The position numbers were made by a program, and so were the translations under genes. A stretch of DNA of 64,000 nucleotides from Hyalangium ruber (GTDB taxonomy: Bacteria > Myxococcota > Myxococcia > Myxococcales > Myxococcaceae): assembly GCF_034259325.1 (NCBI RefSeq), contig NZ_JAXIVS010000023.1, forward strand, positions 1 to 64,000. Direction: 5' to 3'. Numbering within the stretch: the first letter of the stretch is position 1; every line of letters begins with the position of its first letter. Shown piece after piece: positions 1 to 7,955 of the stretch. The notes under the pieces were generated by a model. The model worked only from the letters and a program-made list of their open reading frames with translations. It searched no databases and was not told the DNA's origin.

Positions 1-895
1 CATCCACCAGGACGACGCCCTCGTAGTCGCCCAGCACCGTGCGCGCCGTCGCCCCGGAGCGGCTGGGGTAGATGCGATGGAAGACGGTGTCGGGCGAGGC
101 CACCGTCCACGCGTACCACTTGGTGCCCGGGCCCTTGTCCAGCAGGTACCAGTGCGTCTCGTCCGCGTGGATGAGGGGCGAGGTGAAGACCTCGGCCAGC
201 AGCGCCTCGTAGGACTTCTGCAGGTGCCGGGCGAGCGCCTCGAGCTGGTCCCACAGCGTCTGCGCCTCCACTACCAGGCCCTCGCGCCCGTAGAGCCTCT
301 CCTGACGAGCCAGCGGCAGGTGGAAGCCGTACTTCATGAGGGCCACGTGGACGGCGAAGTCTACCGAGTAGCGGCCGCCCGGAATCAGGCGCGGGGGGGC
401 CGGTGCCGTCACGGGTGCGCAGCCCTGGCCGCAGCGGTACTTCTGCCGCTTCACCCGCCGCAGCAGGAAGCTTCTCTCGACGACAGTGATTTCCTCGCAG
501 TCCTCGCTCTGGCCTTCCCAGGCATGCAGGCCGCCGCCACACAGGCCGCACACCCGGTCTGCCTCCTCCAGCGGCAGCAGCACCTCTTGCACCTTCAGCT
601 CGGGCTGAGCCTTGGGGCCGTGGCCTCGCTGCGGCTTGGCACGCGGAGGCTTCGGCGGCCTGGCCCCCCGCTTCTCGCTGGAGGCGCCGAAGAGCCGCTG
701 CTGCATGAGCGCCAGCTGCTCCTTGAGCTGCGTCAGCTCCAGCTGCAGGTGTGCCTGGGCGTCCTCGCCCTTGAGCCGGGCCACTTCCGCGACGAGCGCC
801 TCGAGGCGCTGGTGCAGCCGGGCATTCTCCGCCTCCAGCAGCGCCGCCACCTGCTTGGCCGTCTCCAAGTCTCGCAGCTGCTCCACTCGCACCAT
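1..895 (-). CDS. tnpC: IS66 family transposase TnpC (C-terminus outside window)
   Basis: This is the DDE transposase of the IS66 element. The visible 298 codons begin with a leucine-zipper-like coiled coil (about residues 5-75). A basic linker and a zinc-finger-like region with CGLCGGG and a later RCGQGC follow, and then the start of the catalytic core. The first catalytic aspartate is in IHADETHW, and the frame ends at GVVLVD, where the second aspartate motif begins; the final glutamate is off the edge. The ATG at 895 lies 16 bases after the tnpB stop, so the genes are probably co-transcribed. No frameshift or stop is seen in the visible part. Confidence 0.93.
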   Translation of the reverse strand, partial: MVRVEQLRDLETAKQVAALLEAENARLHQRLEALVAEVARLKGEDAQAHLQLELTQLKEQLALMQQRLFGASSEKRGARPPKPPRAKPQRGHGPKAQPELKVQEVLLPLEEADRVCGLCGGGLHAWEGQSEDCEEITVVERSFLLRRVKRQKYRCGQGCAPVTAPAPPRLIPGGRYSVDFAVHVALMKYGFHLPLARQERLYGREGLVVEAQTLWDQLEALARHLQKSYEALLAEVFTSPLIHADETHWYLLDKGPGTKWYAWTVASPDTVFHRIYPSRSGATARTVLGDYEGVVLVD

Positions 896-911
896 GACTA
901 CCTGACAGGTG

Positions 912-1292
912 CTACAAGCCACTGCCTACCGCAAGGACTTTCTCGTCCACCGCCGGAGGCGACAGCTTCCACCGCCCCGCCAGCTCGCAGCCTTCCAGGA
1001 AGAGCGACAGCTCGCTCACCGTCAGCTCCACTGCCTGCGCCCCCTCGTCGCACCAGGGCCGGGCGAAGCGTCCCCGGAAGAGTCTCTTGGTGAGCAGCAC
1101 CAGGCCTGTGCCGTCGAAGTGCAGCACCTTGGCCCGACGCCGGCACCGGCCCACGAAAAGGAACACGTCGCCCTTGAGCAACTGCCTTTCCAACTGCTGC
1201 TCAATGAGGGCGCTCAATCCATCGAAGCCCTTGCGCATGTCCACCGGGGCTGCGTACGCGAAGACGCGTACCGAACGCGTGAGCGTCAGCAC
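912..1292 (-). CDS. tnpB: IS66 family accessory protein TnpB
   Basis: TnpB (126 aa, usual length) is required for transposition of IS66 elements, though its biochemical role is unclear. The family signature is plain near the N-terminus: SVRVFAYAAPVDMRKGFDGL, followed by GDVFLFVGRCRRRAKVLHFDG and the C-terminal FARPW. I chose the GTG at 1292 because it gives the usual start just before the LTLTRSVRVF stretch. It also overlaps the tnpA stop in the string GTGCTGA, as expected for translational coupling. A longer open frame reaches 1493 but has no family resemblance upstream of this point. Confidence 0.92.
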   Translation of the reverse strand: MLTLTRSVRVFAYAAPVDMRKGFDGLSALIEQQLERQLLKGDVFLFVGRCRRRAKVLHFDGTGLVLLTKRLFRGRFARPWCDEGAQAVELTVSELSLFLEGCELAGRWKLSPPAVDEKVLAVGSGL

Positions 1293-1690
1293 CCCAGCTT
1301 CCCCAACAGCTGCACGGCGGCCTCCTCGCTGAGGCCCTCGACTCGCCAGCCTCCCGGTGACACCAGCGCCACCTGCTGCACTCCGGCCACCTCGGCTCGG
1401 GCGGGGCGCTCGCCCACGCGCACCGGCACCAGCGCCGCCCTCTTCTCCGCGGGCTTTGCACGGCGATGTCCCGCGGGACGGCCCTTGCGCCACTCGTAGA
1501 GCGTCGGCCCGGACACCCCCAGCTTCTGCGCCGCGTCCGTCACCGTCCCTCCCGCCGCCACGGTGTGCTCGGCGTAGCGCACCGCGAAGACGCGCAGCGC
1601 CTCAGGGAACGGCAACGAGCCACTGCGCCGCCCAGCCTTCAGCCGCTGCGCCTCCTGACGGAACTGCTCCAATTCCTTCTCCAACTCCAC
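1286..1690 (-). CDS. tnpA: IS66 family DNA-binding protein TnpA
   Basis: A 134-aa TnpA of the IS66 cassette. The central helix-turn-helix is visible at about residues 49-70 (GGTVTDAAQKLGVSGPTLYE followed by WRKG), the usual Tn3/IS66 orphan transposase fold. A basic linker and a C-terminal domain ending AAVQLLGKLGC follow. The start is a GTG at 1690, supported by an AGGAGG ribosome-binding site 7 bases upstream on the minus strand. It is the first gene of the element, reading inwards from the end near 1769, and overlaps tnpB by 7 bases. Confidence 0.9.
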   Translation of the reverse strand: MELEKELEQFRQEAQRLKAGRRSGSLPFPEALRVFAVRYAEHTVAAGGTVTDAAQKLGVSGPTLYEWRKGRPAGHRRAKPAEKRAALVPVRVGERPARAEVAGVQQVALVSPGGWRVEGLSEEAAVQLLGKLGC

Positions 1691-1769
1691 GGACCACCTC
1701 CTGGTGTGTGGCCGCAGGTGGTCTCACAAGAAGGAGAACCCGTCACGACGGGGCACGGCGAGGTCTTAC

Positions 1770-1841
1770 GATACCTTTGAAGTCAAGCACGAGACTGCCC
1801 TTGTGCAGGTCATCGCGCTGCAGGAGCGCGCTGCTCCGTAA
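1770..1841 (+). pseudogene. 3' remnant of a gene cut by the IS66 insertion
   Basis: Directly outside the IS66 end the plus strand has an open frame of 23 codons ending at TAA (1839-1841), reading DTFEVKHETALV then QVIALQERAAP. The amphipathic composition looks like a protein C-terminus, and the frame enters from the element side, so the rest of the gene would lie beyond base 1. The parent family is not recognised. The frame could also be chance. Confidence 0.35.
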
Positions 1842-2520
1842 GCCTCCAGAAAACCCTTGGCCAAGAAAGCGGCTGTGCAGTTATTTCTCCGCCCGAAGCG
1901 CCCACTGCAAAGAGGTTCAGGAGACACCCCACCGGTTCTTGTGCGACAGTCCACGCCCTTGCTCGTCGGTCATATCCTCGCCGCCGCCCAGCCGAGCGCA
2001 GAGTCCATCCTCTTCTGTGTGGTCGCTGGCGTTGTGCTGATCGCCCTCACCATCGCCTGGGCGGTACGTGTGGCGCTGCGCGCCCCAAGGAAGCCTCTAA
2101 CCACTGCGGCAACCGACGCCGGAGGAGCAGGCGAAGACGTGTGTGGGGAGAATCCCTCCAGGCAGGCACGCCAGGGCTGTTTTTGGGGGACGGGAGGTCC
2201 ACCTCTGTCCAGCGTAGCCGCTGCTGCCATGCGTAACAGGGCCTCCATCTCTCCTATACTTATACTTTGATCCCTCCGGAGCACTGGGTTCCGGGTCGCA
2301 TGAACGCCCCTCCACCGGCCCAGAGTTCCCCCCGTGGGGCACCCGTCAGCGTCCCTTGTCGCCCCCCTCTCCAGCCCACACCTCATTAGGCCTTCCATTA
2401 GCCCTATGCGTTCCAACAAGTTCCTACCCTTGAGGACGTCATGGCATCTCATCCCATCTATGCTCTACCCCCCCCAGGTTGAGTATAGTGCAAGGAGCAG
2501 GGCATCTTCGGGAGATCCTC
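1842..2520. other. Gene-poor accessory stretch between IS66 and the protease cassette
   Basis: About 680 bases without a convincing gene. The only frame with protein-like character is the weak membrane ORF listed at 1857-2270. The rest (2271-2520) is pyrimidine-rich and holds the leader of the next cassette; a TATAGT at 2484-2489 could be a -10 element but has no convincing -35 partner. No tRNA, terminator with a T-run or clear repeat was found. Confidence 0.4.
1857..2270 (+). CDS. Doubtful small membrane ORF
   Basis: A 137-codon open frame from a TTG start (a GTG at 1941 would give 109 aa). It contains one credible transmembrane segment, ILFCVVAGVVLIALTIAWAV, followed by a basic VRVALRAPRK stretch, which is the right order for an N-out/C-in anchor. 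Against it, no ribosome-binding site precedes either start and the C-terminal half is low-complexity. The family is not recognised. It may be a degraded gene in the IS66-flanking region or not a gene at all. Confidence 0.2.
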   Translation: MAKKAAVQLFLRPKRPLQRGSGDTPPVLVRQSTPLLVGHILAAAQPSAESILFCVVAGVVLIALTIAWAVRVALRAPRKPLTTAATDAGGAGEDVCGENPSRQARQGCFWGTGGPPLSSVAAAAMRNRASISPILIL

Positions 2521-3339
2521 ATGCGACGTCCTTACCACCTAGTGGCCTTGCTTCTGGCCGCCACCACAGCGTCAGGCGACCCTCCCGAACCCGATGGGCT
2601 CTGCGACCCCTCTCTCAAAGTCGACCCACGCAGCGAGTACGGCTACACACAGAGGGGCGACCGGTGCGAAGGTCTTTATATCCAATCTGTCTCAGGGGCC
2701 GGCTTGGCCTTGCTGTCGCTGACCACGAGCATCGCGGACTACAGCGATTCCGAGAATGAGTCCCTGTTCATTCAGTGGCCTCGACTCTCGGCTGAGAAGC
2801 TAAAGCTCGACGGGGAGCTTCACATCCGGGTGTCCCGGCTTCACAAAGGCCAGTACTACCGGATGGACACCCGGAGCCCCTTTGCTGCGTCCGAGTACAG
2901 TTGGAACGCAGAACTGGTCCGAGCCCTAGTACCCCCTCGGGATCTTGGAATTCTCGCGCACAGCCGAAGCCCGCTGATAAGCGAGGAGGATGTCTATGTC
3001 CCCACGCTCTTGGCTCATTCAAAGGCGGACATTGTTCCGATAGAGCGATACAGGCTCGGCTTCTTTCCAGGAACAATCTTGGCGGAGGTCCTAGTGACGA
3101 TCGCGCCCGTCGATGCCGTCGGCAAGATCGGCCCCCCCATCAAAGACATGGCGAAGCTCCCCTTTGCTCCCGTGCCGCCCTCTCTCCCACAGTTCCTGGA
3201 GCTTCCCACTGATTGGTTCTCCGAGACAGGGATCTACTGGGTTTGGATCTCCGCGAAGACCCGGGACAATAGCCCGCTCACGACCGACTTTTACCTCGTC
3301 CATGCGAAAGCCAAGCAAGCCCCCTCACAGAAAAGGTGA
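2521..3339 (+). CDS. Secreted protein of unknown function, first gene of a three-gene cassette
   Basis: A 272-aa protein of no family I recognise. The start is set at the ATG at 2521 because it gives a clean signal peptide (MRRPYHLVALLLAATTASG) and has GGGAG 6 bases upstream; the open frame extends 14 codons further up. The mature part begins with a cysteine-containing segment (GLCDPSLK, GDRCEGLY) and is then rich in beta-type sequence with alternating hydrophobics, suggesting a beta-sandwich. It ends in a basic tail (KAKQAPSQKR) that overlaps the next gene by 38 bases. The tight link to a membrane protein and a secreted protease suggests an envelope complex; that is inference. Confidence 0.75.
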   Translation: MRRPYHLVALLLAATTASGDPPEPDGLCDPSLKVDPRSEYGYTQRGDRCEGLYIQSVSGAGLALLSLTTSIADYSDSENESLFIQWPRLSAEKLKLDGELHIRVSRLHKGQYYRMDTRSPFAASEYSWNAELVRALVPPRDLGILAHSRSPLISEEDVYVPTLLAHSKADIVPIERYRLGFFPGTILAEVLVTIAPVDAVGKIGPPIKDMAKLPFAPVPPSLPQFLELPTDWFSETGIYWVWISAKTRDNSPLTTDFYLVHAKAKQAPSQKR

Positions 3340-4588
3340 AGCCGCCAATCCTCCCACGGCTACGCCTGGAGCGCTAGGCATCGTACAGGTGCCAGCGCCC
3401 AGTCTGCCCGAGGCGCCTGCAGCACTAGATCCGATGCATCTCGTGTCTACTGCAGTGCCGCACGTTGCCGTAGAGGAGTGGGAGCAGAAGTTGAAAGCTG
3501 AGGCGCACGCCCTCATCCAACAGGAACTCACCCAGGAACCTGGAGTCAGCAAGCCCCGGACTCTGTCTGAGTTGCAGCTGCTCCTCGATGTGGCAGAACG
3601 GATTGCTCCCAATCGCAAGAAGTTCATCTATCATCCCATGGTCCTCCTCGTCGTCGTGGCAGTGCTCGTATTAGTGGGGATGACCTGCATTCGGATACAA
3701 ACCACCGAGATCGAGCTATCTGCCACAATGTCAGGCTTCGACGCGACCCTTGGCAGGAAGTATCAACTGCTCAGGAACAACATTGAGGCTGCCTCTCTGA
3801 CCGTGACAGGCGCCAGCAAGCTTCGACTTCCTGACGATGCAGGCCGTCCTTTGTCCCTCAAGCCTCAGGGAGAGTCAGGCTTGACGCTGATGGTGAACCC
3901 TGAACCTGAGGCCACCATGCCATCGACGACCATCAAGTTGCGCCCCTTCTTCCTACCTGCTAATGCGCGATTTGGACTCAGCGTCGCCTCCGCTCGCGAC
4001 TTAGCCATCGACATCAAGCATCCCGAGGTGCTGCTGCAAGCGGACTTTGTCGGCCCAGTTCGCTTGGATGCGCTTGGCTTCGACTCCCGCTCTGTTCTTC
4101 TGAACGCTGCTGCAGGCCTCTCAGCCTGGAGCGGAGACGATTCACGCATTGACATCCAGGCTGCCCAGACACTGGACTGCATCATGTGTCTCCCCGTTCC
4201 GATCTCTCATCTCGCGTTCGACTCGACCGACGAGGGCTTTGATGGGAAAGAACGGATCGTGACGCCGTTCTCGCGGATCATCTCAGGAACGTTGGTGCTC
4301 AGAGACCTGGGGAACAAGGAGGTTCCTTTGCGCTTGGGGACGCCCGTCGTCTTGGGAATCCAGGACGGGGAACTGGGCCCTGCCTCCATCGATAGCGAGG
4401 GCAGGATCTCGATCGTCTTTCACGGCAACATTGATCGCCTGAAGATCGGTTCGGGCAACAATACTAAGAATCTCATGCCTAGCTATCTTGAGTGGGTCGC
4501 CGCCAATCAGAAGCTGGCGCTGATCTGGGGAGCCCTGGCATTCATCGTCGCGCTGACCATCTCTGTGTGGAACTGGTTCCGAGGGTAG
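3302..4588 (+). CDS. Two-helix inner-membrane protein with large extracytoplasmic domain
   Basis: A 428-aa protein of no known family. The ATG at 3302 lies inside the preceding gene (38-base overlap); the open frame continues upstream, but that part reads as a shadow of the first gene. Predicted layout: a cytoplasmic N-terminal region of about 110 residues with an acidic, helical segment, a first membrane helix at about 111-132 (MVLLVVVAVLVLVGMTC), an extracytoplasmic domain of about 270 residues rich in beta sequence with one CIMC motif, a second helix at about 404-426 (LALIWGALAFIVALTISVW), and a very short tail. Two bases separate it from the protease gene. Confidence 0.75.
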   Translation: MRKPSKPPHRKGEAANPPTATPGALGIVQVPAPSLPEAPAALDPMHLVSTAVPHVAVEEWEQKLKAEAHALIQQELTQEPGVSKPRTLSELQLLLDVAERIAPNRKKFIYHPMVLLVVVAVLVLVGMTCIRIQTTEIELSATMSGFDATLGRKYQLLRNNIEAASLTVTGASKLRLPDDAGRPLSLKPQGESGLTLMVNPEPEATMPSTTIKLRPFFLPANARFGLSVASARDLAIDIKHPEVLLQADFVGPVRLDALGFDSRSVLLNAAAGLSAWSGDDSRIDIQAAQTLDCIMCLPVPISHLAFDSTDEGFDGKERIVTPFSRIISGTLVLRDLGNKEVPLRLGTPVVLGIQDGELGPASIDSEGRISIVFHGNIDRLKIGSGNNTKNLMPSYLEWVAANQKLALIWGALAFIVALTISVWNWFRG

Positions 4589-4590
4589 TC

Positions 4591-6072
4591 ATGAGAGCGG
4601 CTTCATTCACTGCCTTCGCGCTCGCGCTCCTTCTCGGAGGCCCCAAGGTGGCTCATGCACAGCCGAGCCCCTCGAACGCTACCCAGATCAGGACTCAAGA
4701 TGAGTCCATGCGCATGGTCGTCATGATCAACGGCGCATCGAGGGGGAAGGTGCAGTTCGGCGCAGGGCTGATCATCGGAAACGTGGGCAAGGTGGTCTAC
4801 GTCCTGACGGCCAATCATGTCCTTCGCAACGACCGCGGGAAGATGTTCGATAAGCTCAAGGTCCGGCTCTGGGCGCCCTGGAGCAAGCCTCAGTGGGTGG
4901 AGGCCGGGAGTCTCAAACCTCTCGCCTATGATAAGGAACTCGATCTCAGCGTCGCGGTGTTCGAACTCCCTGAGTCTCTTGGAAACTATCTGAGCCAGGT
5001 TTCTCTTCGCTGCCTGACGGACTCCGGGAATTTTTCCGAGAGGATGCCCGTCTCTTTTATTGGGCAAGGGGGCGGAATTCCCTGGTTCAGCTCCACGAGC
5101 GGCAACGCGCTTGTCAGGCCATCCTCCTCAGGCGAGAGGATCTTGTTCGAATCCAGCAATGTCGAGCCCGGCGCCTCAGGAGGAGGGCTGTTCACCCCGC
5201 AGTGGGAACTGATGGGTTTGGTTCAGGCGGTTTCTCCCAAGGAGGGCCAGGCTTTCCCTATCGACAAGGCGCTCGAGTGGGCAGCGGCACGTGGGTACCC
5301 TGTCTCCCTGAGGCGGCATGTTGCCATCTATGACTTCTCAGCGGACCCAGCATTTATCCCTGCTGATAGCACCACCACGCTCTCCTGGAAGGCCTCGTAC
5401 GGAACAGCCTGCAGAATCGAGCCCAGAGTCGGAGTGGTCCCTGCCGTTGGCTCTGTGAAGATCGACTGGCTCACGGAGACCACCCGCTTCAGCCTTGTCT
5501 GCTCGTCCCCAAACGACCCTTTGCACATCGTTAAGGAGGTTCTGGTCGCGTTGCCCAGATCCCCACGCATCATCTCGTTCGTGTCTCAGAATGAGTTCGA
5601 GGCATACGATGATTCTCCCTCCAGTGTCAAAGCGAAGCGGAAGGCTGACGGAAATGTCACCTTGACGTGGGAGACAGAGGACGCCAGGAGATGCACTCTT
5701 GACGGGGAAGATGTACCCACACAGGGCCTGCGAATCGTCAAGCCTGTCACCGCTCGGAGCTACACCCTGGTCTGTTACAATGAGGGACTAGTAGACATGC
5801 GCGCGACGGTAGCGGAAGCAATCAATCCCCCTGTGGCCATTCAGTATTTTGGCGCCAAACCTGTGGAGGATAACGGCAGTAAGTTCTTGAACCTTTACTG
5901 GAACGTGGTCAACGGCACGGAATGCCGTCTGGTCGGAGGGGACCTCAATCGTGATGTCAGACCGAGAGACACGCTGAATGTCGCTCCTCCCAGGAGTTCC
6001 ACGATCTATTACTTGAGATGTCAAGGTATTGGCGGTCCCGTCAGCCAATACATAACAGTGGATGCTCAATAA
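4591..6072 (+). CDS. Secreted trypsin-like serine protease with C-terminal Ig-like repeats
   Basis: A 493-aa exported protease of the chymotrypsin fold. A signal peptide is cleaved after AHA at about residue 23. The catalytic triad can be read directly: His76 in LTANHVL, Asp118 in ELDLSVAVF and Ser196 in EPGASGGGLF. Ala replaces the Asp normally before Gly-Ser, as in many bacterial S1/HtrA relatives. No PDZ domain follows. Instead there are three related Ig-like modules (about 265-345, 350-430 and 435-493), each with a C-R/T-[LI] turn after the middle strand and a closing YxLxC or FSLVC strand. The start at 4591 follows the previous stop by 2 bases and gives the signal peptide. The substrate is unknown. 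Confidence 0.85.
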   Translation: MRAASFTAFALALLLGGPKVAHAQPSPSNATQIRTQDESMRMVVMINGASRGKVQFGAGLIIGNVGKVVYVLTANHVLRNDRGKMFDKLKVRLWAPWSKPQWVEAGSLKPLAYDKELDLSVAVFELPESLGNYLSQVSLRCLTDSGNFSERMPVSFIGQGGGIPWFSSTSGNALVRPSSSGERILFESSNVEPGASGGGLFTPQWELMGLVQAVSPKEGQAFPIDKALEWAAARGYPVSLRRHVAIYDFSADPAFIPADSTTTLSWKASYGTACRIEPRVGVVPAVGSVKIDWLTETTRFSLVCSSPNDPLHIVKEVLVALPRSPRIISFVSQNEFEAYDDSPSSVKAKRKADGNVTLTWETEDARRCTLDGEDVPTQGLRIVKPVTARSYTLVCYNEGLVDMRATVAEAINPPVAIQYFGAKPVEDNGSKFLNLYWNVVNGTECRLVGGDLNRDVRPRDTLNVAPPRSSTIYYLRCQGIGGPVSQYITVDAQ

Positions 6073-6415
6073 CCCTCAACCACCGCACCACTTGCAACTC
6101 TTGCTCACGGCTGGTGTGCAGCCGAGCGTGAATCAAAGGGAGAGGCGGCAGATGTACTCTCCATTCAGCTCGCTCTGAGCAAGTACTACTGCCATAACCG
6201 TATGGTTTCCCTCGGAGAACGGCGTGCCAGCAGAGCCTCTGAGACGGGGCTTTCCCAAAGGGAAGCAGAAGTTTATGACACAGTAGTACTAGCGCGAACG
6301 TCCCGCCCAGCAACCCGGCCCCATCCAACCATCATCGGAGTGAGCAGTACCGCGCACAAACTCGCATTGGAGCGCGAGGATGAGCGACTGCAGATCGTCG
6401 TAACAGGGTGCTGAG
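6073..6415. other. Non-coding stretch after the protease cassette
   Basis: About 340 bases with no convincing gene: the frames at 6041-6328 (minus) and 6202-6414 (plus) lack ribosome-binding sites and protein-like composition. It contains the inverted repeat listed at 6182-6290 and an internal small palindrome, TTCCCAAAGGGAA. No T-rich terminator follows the protease gene. Confidence 0.4.
6182..6290. repeat. 10-bp perfect inverted repeat flanking 89 bases
   Basis: AGTACTACTG at 6182-6191 is exactly inverted as CAGTAGTACT at 6281-6290. Just outside the arms the match continues imperfectly (GCAAGTACT against GCTAGTACT when read on the other strand). The size and arrangement would fit a small non-autonomous element or its remnant, or a long regulatory hairpin. 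No target-site duplication is evident. Confidence 0.4.
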
Positions 6416-7186
6416 ATGACAGCGACACGAGACTGTCTCGGGATCAGGGTCTTCGCGCCTGCGCTCTTAGGAAACGACGGCCGTGCGCTCGCTATCGTCC
6501 ATGGAATGGAACGGGCGTTCCCCGGCTTGCACCTGGGATGGAAGGTGTCCGAGGAGGGACGTCCCGTCGCGCTGCCTCGACGCGACGCATGGATCTCGGA
6601 AGTGACACCCGACGGAGGATTCCGCCTCGTATGCAACGGTGACGAGAGCTACCCCGTAACGATTAGCGCGTGGGAAAGACGCGCGGGGCCCGAGCCGCAT
6701 GCGCAGCCCCTGCTTCAAGTCAGCGCGGAGCTACCGCTGGACGCGGCGACCATCGCAGTGGCGGTGGATATGCTGGAGGAAGTGGCGGAGGGTGCCCGAG
6801 CGCTGTGGGGCCATGCAACGCCAGACCGTGCGGTGGGGGAGATCGCGCAGCAGTCGATCCGTCCATTACAGGGCCCGCCCCGCCCGCCACGAGGGCTGCC
6901 AGTGCTCGCGCTCTCAGAGCGACTCCGTGCGCCCGAGATTCCGCATTGCCTTGGGTGGCTGAACTACTGGTCCGCCGCCACCGCACGGTGGCTGAACTTT
7001 CCAGATCCTGCGCGCGACGCGGAGTTGCTCTCACGTTCTCGGCGCACCGCCACGGGAGGGTGGCTCGTCCGACTCACGGACGAGCCCCTCGACCTCGACA
7101 CCCCTGTCCACCTGGACGCCCTCCTGCGCGCATACGAACGCTTTCCAGAGATTGGCGGCCGAGGCACAGGAGCCTCCGGCGTATGA
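6416..7186 (+). CDS. DUF5953-like protein, possible orphan immunity protein
   Basis: A 256-aa soluble protein without signal peptide or membrane segment. From memory it resembles the myxobacterial family annotated as DUF5953: it opens LGIRVFAPALLGNDGRALAI with a VHGMERAFPGL helix, and later has HCLGWLNYWSAATARWLNF, then DAELLSRSRRT and a closing HLDALLRAYERFPEIGG. Such proteins are multi-copy in myxobacteria; a role as immunity to polymorphic toxins is my inference, from size, solubility and patchy accessory context. No toxin gene lies next to it. The ATG at 6416 has only a weak GAG upstream, so the start is not certain. Confidence 0.7.
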   Translation: MTATRDCLGIRVFAPALLGNDGRALAIVHGMERAFPGLHLGWKVSEEGRPVALPRRDAWISEVTPDGGFRLVCNGDESYPVTISAWERRAGPEPHAQPLLQVSAELPLDAATIAVAVDMLEEVAEGARALWGHATPDRAVGEIAQQSIRPLQGPPRPPRGLPVLALSERLRAPEIPHCLGWLNYWSAATARWLNFPDPARDAELLSRSRRTATGGWLVRLTDEPLDLDTPVHLDALLRAYERFPEIGGRGTGASGV

Positions 7187-7221
7187 CCGAACTCGAATCC
7201 TTCCGTCTGGGCGTGGCCGTC

Positions 7222-7944
7222 CTACGGCCGCTCGGGCACTTCGCAGCCGTCAGGCCCGCAGATGCCGGCGTCCGACTGGCCGGCGACGGAGACGAGCTTC
7301 TGCGGGTTCTTCTCACGCCACGCGGTCTCGAGCGCCTCCAGCAGCACCTCGACCGGCTGCGCGCCTGACACGCCGTACTTGCGGTCGATGACGACGAACG
7401 GCACCCCACCCGACCCCAACGAGCGGGCTTCGCGCCCGTCAGCGATCACCTTGCCGGCATAGCGCCTCGAGGTCATCGCCTCGCGCGCCGCCGTGGCGTC
7501 CAGGCCCAGCTGCGTCGCGAGCGGTGCGAGCGAGTCCACGTCGAAGATGGAGCGCGCCTCGGCGAAGTAGGTCTTGTAGAGCAGGCGCCACACCTCCTTG
7601 CCCTTACCGAGCTCCGTGGCCCAGGCGGCGAACTCATGGGCCAGCGAGGTGTTGCCGACGCGATTCTTCAGGACATTGTAAGGCGTCAGGCCGTCGGCCT
7701 GGGCCATCTGCTCGATGCGCCGGGTCATATCGACGACCTGCGTGTCCGACAGCCCCAGCTTGCTCTTCAACATGTCTCGCACCCGCTCCGTGACGCCGAC
7801 GCGGGCGCTCTCGTCGAGCTGGAACGAGCGGTGGACGAGCTCCACCTCCCCCTCGTGGCCGAAGCGGGCGAGTGCCTGCTCCAAGCGGTGATACCCCAGC
7901 CCGCACCAGGGGCAGACGATGTCAGTCCAGATTTCGACGCGCAT
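7222..7944 (-). CDS. DsbA-family oxidoreductase, FrnE-like
   Basis: A 240-aa thioredoxin-fold protein of the FrnE branch of DsbA. The redox motif is C11-P-W-C14, right after the first strand (VEIWTDIVCPWC), with a helical insertion (about 60-150) and the cis-proline loop GGVPFVVIDRKYGVSGAQP. The C-terminus carries an additional CGPDGC pair. There is no signal peptide, so it probably acts in the cytoplasm. The ATG at 7944 is preferred over an upstream TTG because GAGGAG stands just before it, inside the end of the kinase gene. It is the last gene of the efflux operon and may protect against thiol stress when the pump substrate is present; that is inference. Confidence 0.88.
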   Translation of the reverse strand: MRVEIWTDIVCPWCGLGYHRLEQALARFGHEGEVELVHRSFQLDESARVGVTERVRDMLKSKLGLSDTQVVDMTRRIEQMAQADGLTPYNVLKNRVGNTSLAHEFAAWATELGKGKEVWRLLYKTYFAEARSIFDVDSLAPLATQLGLDATAAREAMTSRRYAGKVIADGREARSLGSGGVPFVVIDRKYGVSGAQPVEVLLEALETAWREKNPQKLVSVAGQSDAGICGPDGCEVPERP

Positions 7945-7955
7945 GGACAATCTCC

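Larger units (their letters stand above)
1..1769 (-). mobile_element. IS66-family insertion sequence, truncated by the window edge
   Basis: Three genes in the standard IS66 order tnpA-tnpB-tnpC run leftwards, and tnpC continues beyond base 1. The outer end is placed at about 1769, because the minus strand there begins GTAAGACC, close to the GTAAG start of IS66 terminal repeats. The other end lies outside the window, so the inverted repeat and the 8-bp target duplication (candidate copy 1770-1777) cannot be confirmed. All three reading frames look intact, so the copy may be active. Confidence 0.85.

Noticed and set aside
5140-5160. GTTCGAATCC, resembling a tRNA T-arm
   Set aside because: It lies inside the protease gene and has no acceptor, D-arm or anticodon stem around it; no tRNA was found anywhere in the window.
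6202-6414. 70-codon plus-strand frame before the DUF5953-like gene
   Set aside because: No ribosome-binding site, no recognisable motif, and it spans the inverted repeat.
7215-7229. GGCCG/CGGCC hairpin at the end of the FrnE-like gene
   Set aside because: Only 5 bp, overlaps the stop codon and has no T-run in either direction, so I did not call a terminator.
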